Assembly (NCBI RefSeq): GCF_013386115.1
Contig: NZ_JACAOR010000011.1
Coordinates: 186,001 to 250,000 of the forward strand
Direction: 5' to 3'
Source: Pseudomonas gingeri
GTDB lineage: Bacteria; Pseudomonadota; Gammaproteobacteria; Pseudomonadales; Pseudomonadaceae
DNA: 64,000 bases
In this document: positions 44,537 through 53,373 of the stretch, one piece after another
Numbering within the stretch: the stretch's first letter is position 1
Layout of the letters: the number at the start of each line of letters is the position of its first letter
The notes under the pieces: generated by a model
What the model saw: the letters and a program-made list of their open reading frames with translations, nothing else
What the model was told of the DNA's origin: nothing
Databases searched by the model: none
Position numbers and translations under genes: made by a program

Positions 44537-46792
44537 ATGTACAAGGATTTGAAGTTTCCGATCCTGATCGTGCACCGCGATATCAAGGCGGACACTGTCG
44601 CCGGGGATCGGGTACGGGGAATCGCCAAAGAGCTGGAGCAGGAAGGCTTCAGCGTTTTCTGCGCCGTCGATTATGCCGAGGGGCGCCTGGTCGCCTCGAC
44701 CCACCACGGCCTGGCCTGCATGCTGATCGCGGCAGAGGGCGCCGGGGAAAACACCCACCTGCTGCAGAACATGGTCGAGCTGATCCGCCTGGCACGGGTC
44801 CGTGCCCCCGATCTGCCGATCTTTGCCCTCGGTGAACAGGTCACCCTGGAAAACGCGCCGGCCGATGCCATGAGCGAGCTCAATCAGTTGCGCGGCATCC
44901 TTTACCTGTTCGAGGACACCGTGCCGTTCCTGGCGCGCCAGGTGGCCCGGGCCGCGCGCAATTACCTGGATGGCCTGTTGCCGCCATTTTTCCGGGCGCT
45001 GGTGCAGCACACCGCCGACTCCAACTATTCCTGGCACACGCCGGGGCACGGTGGTGGCGTGGCCTACCGCAAGAGTCCGGTGGGGCAGGCGTTCCATCAG
45101 TTCTTCGGGGAAAACACCCTGCGTTCCGACCTGTCGGTGTCCGTACCGGAGCTGGGTTCGTTGCTCGACCACACCGGCCCGCTGGCCGAGGCCGAGGCGC
45201 GGGCGGCGCGCAACTTCGGCGCCGACCACACGTTCTTCGTGATCAACGGCACTTCGACCGCGAACAAGATCGTCTGGCATTCGATGGTCGGGCGCGACGA
45301 CCTGGTGCTGGTGGACCGCAACTGTCACAAGTCGGTGCTGCATTCGATCATCATGACCGGCGCCATCCCGCTGTACCTGTGTCCGGAGCGCAACGAACTG
45401 GGAATCATCGGCCCGATTCCCCTGGGCGAATTCAGCCGCGAGTCGATCAAGGCGAAGATCGATGCCAGCCCGCTGACCCGGGGCCGGGTGCCCAAGGTCA
45501 AGCTGGCGGTGGTTACCAACTCGACCTATGACGGTCTCTGCTACAACGCCGAACTGATCAAGCAGAGCCTGGGCAACAGTGTCGAAGTGCTGCATTTCGA
45601 CGAGGCCTGGTATGCCTATGCCGCCTTTCACGAGTTCTTCGCCGGGCGCTATGGCATGGGCACCTCGCGAACCCCGGACAGCCCGCTGGTGTTCACCACC
45701 CATTCGACCCACAAGCTGCTGGCGGCCTTCAGCCAGGCCTCGATGATCCATGTGCAGGACGGAGGCGCGCGACAACTGGACCGCGACCGTTTCAACGAAG
45801 CCTTCATGATGCATATCTCCACCTCGCCGCAGTACAGCATCATTGCCTCCCTGGATGTCGCCTCGGCGATGATGGAAGGCCCGGCGGGGCGCTCGCTGTT
45901 GCAGGAAATGTTCGATGAAGCGCTGAGCTTCCGCCGGGCCCTGGCCAACCTGAGGCAGCACATTGCCGCCGATGACTGGTGGTTCAGCATCTGGCAGGCG
46001 CCACGGGTGGAGGGTATCGACCGGGTCGAGACCGCCGACTGGCTGCTGGAGCCGCAGGCCGACTGGCATGGCTTTGGCGATGTCGCCGAGGACTACGTGC
46101 TGCTGGATCCGATCAAGGTCACCCTGGTGATGCCGGGCCTGACCGCCGGCGGAGCGCTGAGCGAACGCGGGATTCCTGCGGCGGTGGTCAGCAAGTTTCT
46201 CTGGGAGCGCGGCCTGGTGGTGGAGAAGACCGGTCTCTATTCGTTCCTGGTGCTGTTCTCCATGGGCATCACCAAGGGCAAATGGAGCACCCTGCTGACC
46301 GAGTTGCTGGAGTTCAAGCGCAACTACGACGCCAATGTCGGCCTGGCCAGTTGCCTGCCGTCCGTCGCGAAACAGGGGCCGCAGCGTTATCAGGGGATGG
46401 GTTTGCGCGACCTGTGTGATCAACTGCACGGCTGTTATCGCAGCAATGCCACGGCCAGGCACCTCAAGCGCATGTACACGGTGCTGCCGGAAATTGCCAT
46501 GAAACCGGCCGATGCCTATGACCGCCTGGTCCGTGGCGAGGTCGAGGCCGTGTCGATCGACGCACTGCAAGGTCGGGTCGCGGCGGTAATGCTGGTACCT
46601 TACCCGCCCGGCATCCCGTTGATCATGCCCGGTGAGCGTTTCACCGAAGCGACCCGTTCGATCATTGACTACCTGGCCTTCGCCCGCGCCTTCGACAGCG
46701 GTTTTCCCGGCTTTGTCGCGGACGTGCACGGCCTGCAACATGAAGACGACGGCCATGGCCGCTGCTATACCGTCGATTGCATCAAGGATTGA
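44537..46792 (+). CDS. ldcA: Lysine/arginine/ornithine decarboxylase (LdcA-like)
   Basis: 751-residue fold-type I PLP decarboxylase of the Orn/Lys/Arg family. An N-terminal wing (about 1-130) resembles a CheY-like fold. The PLP lysine is in THSTHKLLAAFSQAS near residue 395. Other signatures are WHTPGHGGG and NGTSTANK. The position after dnaQ matches P. aeruginosa PA1818 (ldcA), which makes cadaverine from lysine; arginine or ornithine as substrate cannot be excluded from sequence. The start codon ATG 44537 lacks a strong Shine-Dalgarno. A GNAT gene follows 14 bases downstream. Confidence 0.88.
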   Translation: MYKDLKFPILIVHRDIKADTVAGDRVRGIAKELEQEGFSVFCAVDYAEGRLVASTHHGLACMLIAAEGAGENTHLLQNMVELIRLARVRAPDLPIFALGEQVTLENAPADAMSELNQLRGILYLFEDTVPFLARQVARAARNYLDGLLPPFFRALVQHTADSNYSWHTPGHGGGVAYRKSPVGQAFHQFFGENTLRSDLSVSVPELGSLLDHTGPLAEAEARAARNFGADHTFFVINGTSTANKIVWHSMVGRDDLVLVDRNCHKSVLHSIIMTGAIPLYLCPERNELGIIGPIPLGEFSRESIKAKIDASPLTRGRVPKVKLAVVTNSTYDGLCYNAELIKQSLGNSVEVLHFDEAWYAYAAFHEFFAGRYGMGTSRTPDSPLVFTTHSTHKLLAAFSQASMIHVQDGGARQLDRDRFNEAFMMHISTSPQYSIIASLDVASAMMEGPAGRSLLQEMFDEALSFRRALANLRQHIAADDWWFSIWQAPRVEGIDRVETADWLLEPQADWHGFGDVAEDYVLLDPIKVTLVMPGLTAGGALSERGIPAAVVSKFLWERGLVVEKTGLYSFLVLFSMGITKGKWSTLLTELLEFKRNYDANVGLASCLPSVAKQGPQRYQGMGLRDLCDQLHGCYRSNATARHLKRMYTVLPEIAMKPADAYDRLVRGEVEAVSIDALQGRVAAVMLVPYPPGIPLIMPGERFTEATRSIIDYLAFARAFDSGFPGFVADVHGLQHEDDGHGRCYTVDCIKD

Positions 46793-46806
46793 GGACAGTT
46801 CGCCCT

Positions 46807-47367
46807 ATGCATTTAGTCATGAACCCGAAAGACCCCGACGTCTCGGTCCGGGTGGCCGACGAGGGCTTCTCCGAGTACATCTGGGGCAGCGATTTCAGTT
46901 TCGAAGTCAAGGCCTATGGCCGCGCCGAGATGAACCGCAAGGTCGACCAGTGGCCACTGGTCGCGGTGGCACCGTATCGCAAGTGCTATGGCATCGACCC
47001 CGAGGAGTTCGCCAGCTATCGGGGCGCGGCGGACAGTGCGATCTTCATGGCCTATCTCGATGGGCGGGCGGTCGGGCATGTGGTGGTCAGCACCAACTGG
47101 AACGGTTTCGCCCATGTCGACGAACTGGCGGTGGATGCCCGCGCGCGCCGCCATGGCGTGGCCAAGTCGCTGCTGGATGTGGTGCGGTTCTGGAGTCACA
47201 AGAAAAACCTGCCGGGGATCATGCTGGAAACCCAGAACAACAACCTGGGGGCATGCCGGCTCTATGAACGCTGCGGTTATGTGCTGGGCGGAATGGATCA
47301 CCTGCGTTATCGCGGAATCGATGCCCAGACTTCCGAGGTGGCACTGTTCTGGTATCTGCTGTTCTAG
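46807..47367 (+). CDS. GNAT acetyltransferase, streptothricin-acetyltransferase-like
   Basis: 186-residue GNAT protein. The acetyl-CoA loop region is ELAVDARARRHGVAKSLL (motif A, R/Q-x-x-G-x-G/A type). The C-terminal segment LPGIMLETQNNNLGACRLYE closely resembles Sat-type streptothricin acetyltransferases, which acetylate a beta-lysine amino group. Probably co-transcribed with the decarboxylase (14-base gap), which suggests an amine or lysine-like substrate such as lysine, cadaverine or a related antibiotic. This is inference. An alternative start is ATG 46819. Confidence 0.8.
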   Translation: MHLVMNPKDPDVSVRVADEGFSEYIWGSDFSFEVKAYGRAEMNRKVDQWPLVAVAPYRKCYGIDPEEFASYRGAADSAIFMAYLDGRAVGHVVVSTNWNGFAHVDELAVDARARRHGVAKSLLDVVRFWSHKKNLPGIMLETQNNNLGACRLYERCGYVLGGMDHLRYRGIDAQTSEVALFWYLLF

Positions 47368-47398
47368 CCACGGCCCTGCCTGACCGTCGATCCGCAGA

Positions 47399-48295
47399 TC
47401 AGGACGGTGCCAGCATCGCCGTGGCTTTTTCGCCGACGATTTCCAGCAGGGCCTTGTGTGCCGCCGAAGGCTCGTGCTCCTTCAGGGTCAGGGCGTACAG
47501 GGTGATGGGAATGGCCGGCGACAGCGGACAGGCATCCAGCCCGCCGTCCCGGGCACCCACGGCGGTGAACGGGTCGACAATCGCCAGGCCTTCGCCGGCT
47601 TCGACCATGCTGCGCATCATCTGGTAGGTCTGGACCCGCGTCTGCACCAGCGGCTGCGGACGCAGGGCCTGCAGCTTGCCATCGAGCAGCAGGCTGAGGG
47701 TGTCCTGTTCCTCCAGGCCAACCATCGATTGTCCCGCCAGGTCCTGCAGGGAAATGTATTTCTGCCTGGGCTGCAGCCAGCCGTGGGGGGCGAGCAGTTG
47801 CAGTTTGCCCTGGGTCAACGCTTCGCACTGGATCTGCGGGTGTTCGGGGTTGTGCAGGCTCAGGCCAAGATCGATCTCGTGCAACAGCAGGCTGCGGACG
47901 ATGTCGCGGGTGTGCTGGCTGGACAGTGTGCAGGGCGTTTCGCGAAAGCGTCGGCGCAGGGCCGCGATACTTTGTGGAAGCAGGTGCTGGGCGAGCGTCG
48001 GGGTACAGATCACCCGCAAGGGCGGCTCCTGATGCTGGCGCAGCTCACCGGCCAGGCGGCGCAGTGGCTCCAGCTCCCGATACAGGCGGTTGATCAGCGG
48101 TTGCAGTTCGCGGGTTTCACGCGTCGCCTGCATCCGTCCGCGCACGGTGGCGAACAACAGGAAGCCCAGTTGCTGTTCGGCATCCTGCAAGGTGGTACTG
48201 AGCGTGGACGCCGGCAGCTGCAGCAACTCGGCGGCGGCGCCGAGGTTGCCGGTCTGCAGGATGGCCTGGATTGCTTCGATATGGCGTAAACGCAT
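47399..48295 (-). CDS. LysR-family transcriptional regulator
   Basis: 298-residue LysR-type regulator. The winged HTH is at residues 1-65 (AIQAILQTGNLGAAAELLQLPASTLSTTLQDAEQQLG), followed by an effector domain (about 90-290). The recognition-helix region is unusual in lacking the common S/A-Q-P/S motif (PASTLSTTL instead). Convergent with the GNAT gene, with no obvious divergent target, so its regulon is not evident from position. Confidence 0.88.
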   Translation of the reverse strand: MRLRHIEAIQAILQTGNLGAAAELLQLPASTLSTTLQDAEQQLGFLLFATVRGRMQATRETRELQPLINRLYRELEPLRRLAGELRQHQEPPLRVICTPTLAQHLLPQSIAALRRRFRETPCTLSSQHTRDIVRSLLLHEIDLGLSLHNPEHPQIQCEALTQGKLQLLAPHGWLQPRQKYISLQDLAGQSMVGLEEQDTLSLLLDGKLQALRPQPLVQTRVQTYQMMRSMVEAGEGLAIVDPFTAVGARDGGLDACPLSPAIPITLYALTLKEHEPSAAHKALLEIVGEKATAMLAPS

Positions 48296-48395
48296 GCGTG
48301 AAGTCCATGTCCAGCACAGAGGAGGTCAGTGGACTGATCCTAACTCAAGTTGGCGCGCAAGACTGCAGCTCAGGGTGACGGCTGATAACGATGAG

Positions 48396-48635
48396 TTATG
48401 AAGCGACAACGTTGCTCTCTGGCTCGCGGATGATGGTTATCCCCGATTGCACCAGCAGGAACTCGTTGTCGTCGAGTTTATTGACGCGGTCGCCAATGGC
48501 GAGCTTGTAGGTGGTGACTGGCTCCGTGCCGGCCAGGCCTTCGGCTGAAGGCGTGGATTCCTGGAACTCATGCACGGAATAGACGCGACCTTCCGCGTCC
48601 CTGGCATGAAATTGTCCGACGAGTACTGCGGCCAT
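48396..48635 (-). CDS. Small conserved-looking protein of unknown function
   Basis: 79-residue protein (MAAVLVGQFHARDAEGRVYS...), acidic, without signal peptide, membrane segment or cysteine. It looks like a compact beta-rich domain. Start at ATG 48635 with AGAGG upstream; an in-frame ATG at 48662 would add nine residues. I do not recognise the family. The composition is protein-like and codon use is like its neighbours, which supports a real gene. Confidence 0.65.
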   Translation of the reverse strand: MAAVLVGQFHARDAEGRVYSVHEFQESTPSAEGLAGTEPVTTYKLAIGDRVNKLDDNEFLLVQSGITIIREPESNVVAS

Positions 48636-48852
48636 CTGTTTAGAACCTCTGGAAATGAACACCCGATTAGCGGCTCAGTAGACCGTGGTTTGGCGGGGGA
48701 AGTTTTGCACTATGGAAAAAATAGTCCGCTTATCCTACAGACTTCCGGTTTCGCGCGGGGTAATGCCGGACTGGCGGGAAGAAAATAGCGCGAGCCATGG
48801 CGCCTGATCATCTATAACTAAAGCTCCCTTATCCCGACTATCAGGAATGTCC

Positions 48853-49410
48853 ATGAGTACTGTCCATACCGTCGCTGTCCTGGTCGGCAGCCTGAGAAAA
48901 GAATCGCTCAACCGCAAGGTCGCGCTGGCCCTGGCCGCTCTCGCGCCAGCCAGCCTCACGTTGAAGATCGTCGAGATCGGCGACCTGCCGCTCTACAACG
49001 AAGATATCGATGGCGCGCCGCCGGCGGCCTATACGACGTTCCGCCAGCAGGTCGCCAGTGCCGATGCGGTGCTGTTCGTGACCCCGGAATACAACCGCTC
49101 GGTGCCCGGCGTGCTGAAGAACGCCATCGACGTCGGTTCCCGGCCCTATGGCAAGAGCGCCTGGAGCGGCAAGCCCGGCGCGGTGATCAGCGTATCGCCG
49201 GGAGCCATCGGGGGCTTTGGTGCCAACCATCACCTGCGCCAGTCGCTGGTGTTCCTCAATGTGCCGTGCATGCAGCAGCCGGAAGCCTATTTCGGCGGCG
49301 CGGGCAGCGCCTTCGATGAGTCAGGCAGGCTGGCGGAACAGAGCAAGCCGTTCCTGCAGGGCTTTATCGATGCCTACGCGCAGTGGGTCGAGCAGCACAA
49401 GAAGGCCTGA
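48853..49410 (+). CDS. NADPH-dependent FMN reductase (ChrR/azoreductase-like)
   Basis: 185-residue flavodoxin-fold quinone or azo reductase. The phosphate-binding loop GSLRKESLNRK is at residues 11-21 and the FMN-contact segment is TPEYNRSVPGVLKNAID. Such enzymes reduce quinones, chromate or azo compounds and limit oxidative stress. Start is ATG 48853 with AGGAATG just upstream; the ATG at 48847 overlaps that site. It is convergent with the TetR gene, 3 bases away. Confidence 0.9.
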   Translation: MSTVHTVAVLVGSLRKESLNRKVALALAALAPASLTLKIVEIGDLPLYNEDIDGAPPAAYTTFRQQVASADAVLFVTPEYNRSVPGVLKNAIDVGSRPYGKSAWSGKPGAVISVSPGAIGGFGANHHLRQSLVFLNVPCMQQPEAYFGGAGSAFDESGRLAEQSKPFLQGFIDAYAQWVEQHKKA

Positions 49411-49413
49411 CCT

Positions 49414-50076
49414 TCAGGTCGCAGGCTCCAGGTGCCGGGTGACCAGCGCCTGGGTCTGCGCCAGCCAGTTGTCCATGGCCGCCGCTGACAGCTGCGCGAG
49501 ACGGCAATAACGTCGTCCGCCCCAGACCAGTACCAGCCAGGCGTCGACCTGCCCGGCGGTCGGTGGCTGTGCGAGGTCGGTGCAGGCCGCGAAGGCCTGG
49601 TGCCAGGCCCTGGACAATTCCTCGAAGACCCGCTGGTGGTGCTTGGGCTCGGCGATCTGGTGTTCGAGCATCAACAACTCGTAGTCGAACAAGGGCTGGT
49701 CCGGCGCGGCGGGATGGCCGCTCAGGCGTATCAGGCGTTCTACCCGGGTCCGCCAGTCAAGGTCCGTGGGCTGGATCACCTGTGCGTCGAGCTGTTGCAG
49801 CAGGCGCTCGACACTATGGCGCACATACCCCGAGAGCAGGGCTTCCTTGCTCGGGAAGTAGTCGTACAGGGTGCCGACGGCCACCCCGGCTTCCAGGGAA
49901 ACCGCGCGGGTGGTCAGGGCCTTCCAGCCGTCGCGCCGCCAAATCCGAACAAAGGCCTGGTAGATCGCCTCGACGGTAAAGATCGCCCGGGCCTGGCTGG
50001 GCCGCTTGAGCGGTTTGGCCCGGGGCTTGAGGCTGCTGGCAGTGGGCCTGCCGGCGTTTCCGAACCCGTTTTTCAT
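49414..50076 (-). CDS. TetR-family transcriptional regulator
   Basis: 220-residue repressor. The N-terminal HTH follows a basic tail (KPRAKPLKRPSQARAIFTVEAI) and reads TTRAVSLEAGVAVGTLYDYFPSKEALL. The ligand domain follows. It is divergent from the DUF2855 gene with 55 bases between the starts, so that gene is the most likely target. The effector is unknown. Confidence 0.9.
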   Translation of the reverse strand: MKNGFGNAGRPTASSLKPRAKPLKRPSQARAIFTVEAIYQAFVRIWRRDGWKALTTRAVSLEAGVAVGTLYDYFPSKEALLSGYVRHSVERLLQQLDAQVIQPTDLDWRTRVERLIRLSGHPAAPDQPLFDYELLMLEHQIAEPKHHQRVFEELSRAWHQAFAACTDLAQPPTAGQVDAWLVLVWGGRRYCRLAQLSAAAMDNWLAQTQALVTRHLEPAT

Positions 50077-50131
50077 GGTCTGCCATTACTCTGAGTGCAT
50101 TCGCCATTATCCAAGCCAAAGGAGTTTGACC

Positions 50132-51235
50132 ATGCCAAGTACCAGCACGGTAACACGGCTGCTCACCCGCAAAAATGCCCTCGACCGCAGCCTGCTCGAT
50201 CAGGTGCAGCGCAGCCTGGTACCCGGGCCGGGTGAGGCCATCCTGAAGGTCGAGCGCTGTGCGCTGACCACCAATAACATCACCTACGCGGCCTATGGCG
50301 ACTCGATGAACTACTGGGGATTTTTTCCTACCGGCGAGGACGACTGGGGTCATATGCCGGTGTGGGGTTTCGCCGATGTGCTGGCGTCGAATGTCGAAGG
50401 GGTGACGGTCGGTGAACGTTTCTACGGTTACTTCCCGATTGCCAGTCACCTGTGGATGAAGCCGGAGCGGGTGACCGAGCGCGGATTCTACGATGGTGCG
50501 GCGCACCGCCAGGAACTGACCTCGGCCTATAACCAGTACACCCGTTGCAGTTGGGACCCGTACTACAGCCCGGCGACCGAGAACCTGCAGATCCTGCTCA
50601 AGCCGTTGTTCCTCACCTCCTCGATGCTGGCGGACTTCCTGGCGGACAACCAGTTCTTCGGTGCCACGCGCCTGGTGTTTTCCAGTGCATCGAGCAAGAC
50701 CGCGTTCGGCACCGCCGTCTGCCTGGAAGGGCAGTCGGGAGTGCAGCGCATCGCGTTGACATCGACGGGCAACAAGGCGTTTGTCGTGGGCCTGGGCTGT
50801 TACGAGCAGACCCTGGGCTATGACGAACTGAGTGAGCTGACGCAAGAGCAGCCGACGCTTTATGTGGACTTTTCCGGTGACCTGCAACTGCGTGACCGGG
50901 TCCATCGGCAGTTGGGCGGACGGCTGGTCTACAGCTGTTTCGCCGGCTCCGCGCAGACCACCGGCGAGGCCCGGTTGACTGCCATGGAAGGGCCCACGCC
51001 GGTGTTCTTCTTTGCGCCGATCCAGATTCGCAAGCGCAATGCGGACTGGGGCCCGGGACGTGTCAGTGCACATATCGGCGAGGGCCTGCAGCGGTTCTAC
51101 CGGTTTGTCACCCAGGGGCCGCAACCGCTGCTGGAGGTTCAGGTGGATGAAGGTTATCCGGCGGCACGGCAAGTGATCTCGCAGCTCTGTCACGGCCAGG
51201 TGCCGCCTGACCGTGGACATGTCATCAAGCTCTGA
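50132..51235 (+). CDS. DUF2855 family protein
   Basis: 367-residue cytoplasmic protein of the DUF2855 family. The N-terminus (about 35-120) resembles the GroES-like part of medium-chain reductases (EAILKVERCALTTNNITYAAYGD, then WGFADVLASNVEGVTVGERFYGYFP). The central part (about 185-215) looks like a degenerate nucleotide-binding fold (LVFSSASSKTAFGTA). Together these suggest an enoyl/quinone-reductase relative. No zinc ligands are seen. Start is ATG 50132 with AAAGGAG eight bases upstream. Probably controlled by the divergent TetR. Confidence 0.85.
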   Translation: MPSTSTVTRLLTRKNALDRSLLDQVQRSLVPGPGEAILKVERCALTTNNITYAAYGDSMNYWGFFPTGEDDWGHMPVWGFADVLASNVEGVTVGERFYGYFPIASHLWMKPERVTERGFYDGAAHRQELTSAYNQYTRCSWDPYYSPATENLQILLKPLFLTSSMLADFLADNQFFGATRLVFSSASSKTAFGTAVCLEGQSGVQRIALTSTGNKAFVVGLGCYEQTLGYDELSELTQEQPTLYVDFSGDLQLRDRVHRQLGGRLVYSCFAGSAQTTGEARLTAMEGPTPVFFFAPIQIRKRNADWGPGRVSAHIGEGLQRFYRFVTQGPQPLLEVQVDEGYPAARQVISQLCHGQVPPDRGHVIKL

Positions 51236-51257
51236 TATCGCTGGCGGGCCGTTCCGG

Positions 51258-52085
51258 TCAGCTGGCCTGGGGCATTTCCCCGTTTGCCAGGCGCTGGTTG
51301 ATCGCCGCGATCACCTGGGGCAGCTCGTTGATGGTGTCGATCAGGTAGTGCGGACGCGAGCCTGCGAAGAGGCCGTGGATACGCTGGCGCTCGGCGGCAA
51401 GGCTGGCGCTGTCCAGCGCGCGATAGGCCTCGTGGGTCAGGCCGAGGGCATTGCCGGAGCACACCAGGGCGACGGTCCACATGCCGGCGCGACGTCCTTC
51501 GAGGATTCCCGGAACCGTGTCGTCGACCTTCACGCAGGCCGCGACATCGTCGATGCCCAGGGCGATCACATTGGCCAGGGCCTGGGCCGGCCACGGGCGG
51601 CCGTTCGGCACTTCGTCGGTGGCGACCACATGGTCGGCCACATAGCCGTTGCCGGCCGCCAGTTCGACGACCTTGGCCATGACCTGGGCCGGATACCCGG
51701 AGCACGAGCCGATCTTCAGGCCCTGCTGGCGCAACTGGGCAATGGTGTCGAGGGCGCCGGGGATCAGGGCCGAATGTTCGGCGATCTTTTCGATCTGCAA
51801 GGGCATGAAGCGCTGGTAGATGGCCGTGACATCGGCGTCGTTCGGCACGCGCCCGAATACCTGGCGATAGCGCTCGGCGATCTGCGGCTGGTCGCACAGG
51901 TTGCGGATATGATCCCACTTGCCCATGCCCATCGGGCCCCGGGCTTGCTCGATGGACACCTGCACGTCGAACTCGGCGAAGGCTTCGACGAAGATCTGGG
52001 TCGGTGCGAAGGAGCCGAAGTCGACGACGGTGCCGGCCCAGTCGAGGATGGCTGCCTGCAATCGGGTCGGTTGGGTGTAGTTCAT
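51258..52085 (-). CDS. phnX: Phosphonoacetaldehyde hydrolase
   Basis: 275-residue HAD-superfamily enzyme that cleaves phosphonoacetaldehyde to acetaldehyde and phosphate. The nucleophile aspartate is in ILDWAGTVVDFGS (residue about 14), the Schiff-base lysine in GPMGMGKWDHI, and the HAD motif III region in KVDDTVPGILEG. Second gene after phnW, 5 bases away, completing 2-aminoethylphosphonate breakdown. Confidence 0.95.
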   Translation of the reverse strand: MNYTQPTRLQAAILDWAGTVVDFGSFAPTQIFVEAFAEFDVQVSIEQARGPMGMGKWDHIRNLCDQPQIAERYRQVFGRVPNDADVTAIYQRFMPLQIEKIAEHSALIPGALDTIAQLRQQGLKIGSCSGYPAQVMAKVVELAAGNGYVADHVVATDEVPNGRPWPAQALANVIALGIDDVAACVKVDDTVPGILEGRRAGMWTVALVCSGNALGLTHEAYRALDSASLAAERQRIHGLFAGSRPHYLIDTINELPQVIAAINQRLANGEMPQAS

Positions 52086-52090
52086 GGTGG

Positions 52091-53260
52091 TTACCTCAAG
52101 GACGAAAAGTAATGATCGGCTGGGCGTGATCGAATTGAGACAGCCAGGACTTCCATTTCCCGCAGCACGTCGCCGATCGCCTGGACGGCGGCCCGCATGT
52201 CACGGCTGTCGATGTGGCCGATGCAGCCCACGCGGAAGGTCTCGACTTCGGTCAGCTTGCCCGGATAGAGAATGAAACCCTTGGCCTTGACCCGTTCGTA
52301 GAACGCCTTGAACTGATAGCGCGGGTCCTGCGGTGCATGCACGGTAACGATGATCGGCGCCTGGATCGCGCTCGGCAGGAAACTGCGCAAGCCCAGTTTG
52401 CCGAGTTCCTCGAGCAATACCCGGCAGTTGTCCGCATAGCGTCGATGGCGCGCCGGCTGGCCGCCTTCTTCGCGATACTGCAACAGGGCCTCGTGCAGGG
52501 CCGCGACCACGTGGGTCGGCGGCGTGAAGCGCCACTGGCCGGTCCGCGCCAGGTAGTCCTGCTGGTCATGCAGGTCCATCGCCAATGAATGGGAGTTGCC
52601 GGCCGCCATGGCCAGCGTGGATTGGCGGGCGAGGACAAAACCCATGCCCGGCACGCCTTCCAGGCATTTGCCGGAGGCGGCGATCAGCGCGTCGAACGGC
52701 ACCTGCCGGGCGTCGATGGGCAAGGCGGCGAAGGAACTCATGGCATCGATGATCAGGCGTCGGGCGCAACGGGCCACCACCTCGGCGATCTCCTGCAGCG
52801 GGTTGAGAATGCCGGTGCTGGTTTCGCAATGGATCAGCGCGACATGGCTGATGGTCGGATCGGCGAGCAGCAGGCGTTCGATCTCGGCGGCATCGCTCGG
52901 CTGGTCCTCGGCGGTTTCCAGGGTGCAGAAGGCCCGGCCCAGCACCTTGCAGATCGTCGCCAGGCGCTTGCCATAGGCGCCGTTGATCAGCACCAGGACC
53001 TTGCCGTCACGGGGCACCAGGGTGCCGATGGCCGCCTCGACGGCAAAAGTCCCGCTGCCTTGCAACGGGATGCAATGGTGGGTCCCGGTGCCGTTGACGA
53101 TGTCCAGCAACTGTTCGCAGACACTGGCGGTCAGCCGGTTGAAGCGCTCGTCCCAGGAACCCCAGTCCTGCAGCAGCGCCTGGCGGGTGCGGGCCGAGGT
53201 GGTGAGCGGGCCGGGTGTGAGAAGAACAGGGCCGGACATGACGGGAGCGGCGGTACTCAT
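52091..53260 (-). CDS. phnW: 2-aminoethylphosphonate-pyruvate transaminase
   Basis: 389-residue PLP aminotransferase (fold type I) making phosphonoacetaldehyde and alanine from 2-aminoethylphosphonate and pyruvate. Landmarks are LLTPGPLTTS near the start, QGSGTFAVEAA, and the PLP lysine in AASGKCLEGVPG. About 18 residues longer than the usual 370, mainly at the C-terminus (after REMEVL). The tail may come from a late frameshift or simple extension and should not affect the core. It starts an operon with phnX. Confidence 0.93.
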   Translation of the reverse strand: MSTAAPVMSGPVLLTPGPLTTSARTRQALLQDWGSWDERFNRLTASVCEQLLDIVNGTGTHHCIPLQGSGTFAVEAAIGTLVPRDGKVLVLINGAYGKRLATICKVLGRAFCTLETAEDQPSDAAEIERLLLADPTISHVALIHCETSTGILNPLQEIAEVVARCARRLIIDAMSSFAALPIDARQVPFDALIAASGKCLEGVPGMGFVLARQSTLAMAAGNSHSLAMDLHDQQDYLARTGQWRFTPPTHVVAALHEALLQYREEGGQPARHRRYADNCRVLLEELGKLGLRSFLPSAIQAPIIVTVHAPQDPRYQFKAFYERVKAKGFILYPGKLTEVETFRVGCIGHIDSRDMRAAVQAIGDVLREMEVLAVSIRSRPADHYFSSLR

Positions 53261-53325
53261 GGGGTTTCCTTGCAGCGCTGATCATTGACGGGATACAGGG
53301 CATAAATTGCAGTTTGCCTTGTCAT

Positions 53326-53343
53326 CAATCAAATTGTTTGTTG
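53326..53343. promoter_or_regulatory. Imperfect dyad in the phnW / LysR intergenic region
   Basis: CAATCAAATTGTTTGTTG is an imperfect inverted repeat (CAAA...TTTG core) in the 113-base region between the divergent phnW and LysR genes. LysR-type operators are usually found here. Confidence 0.4.
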
Positions 53344-53373
53344 TTATGCGAGCTATAAGTGAGGCCGATAGCA

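Noticed and set aside
44483..46756. A 757-codon open frame opposite the decarboxylase
   Set aside because: Shadow of ldcA; no domain.
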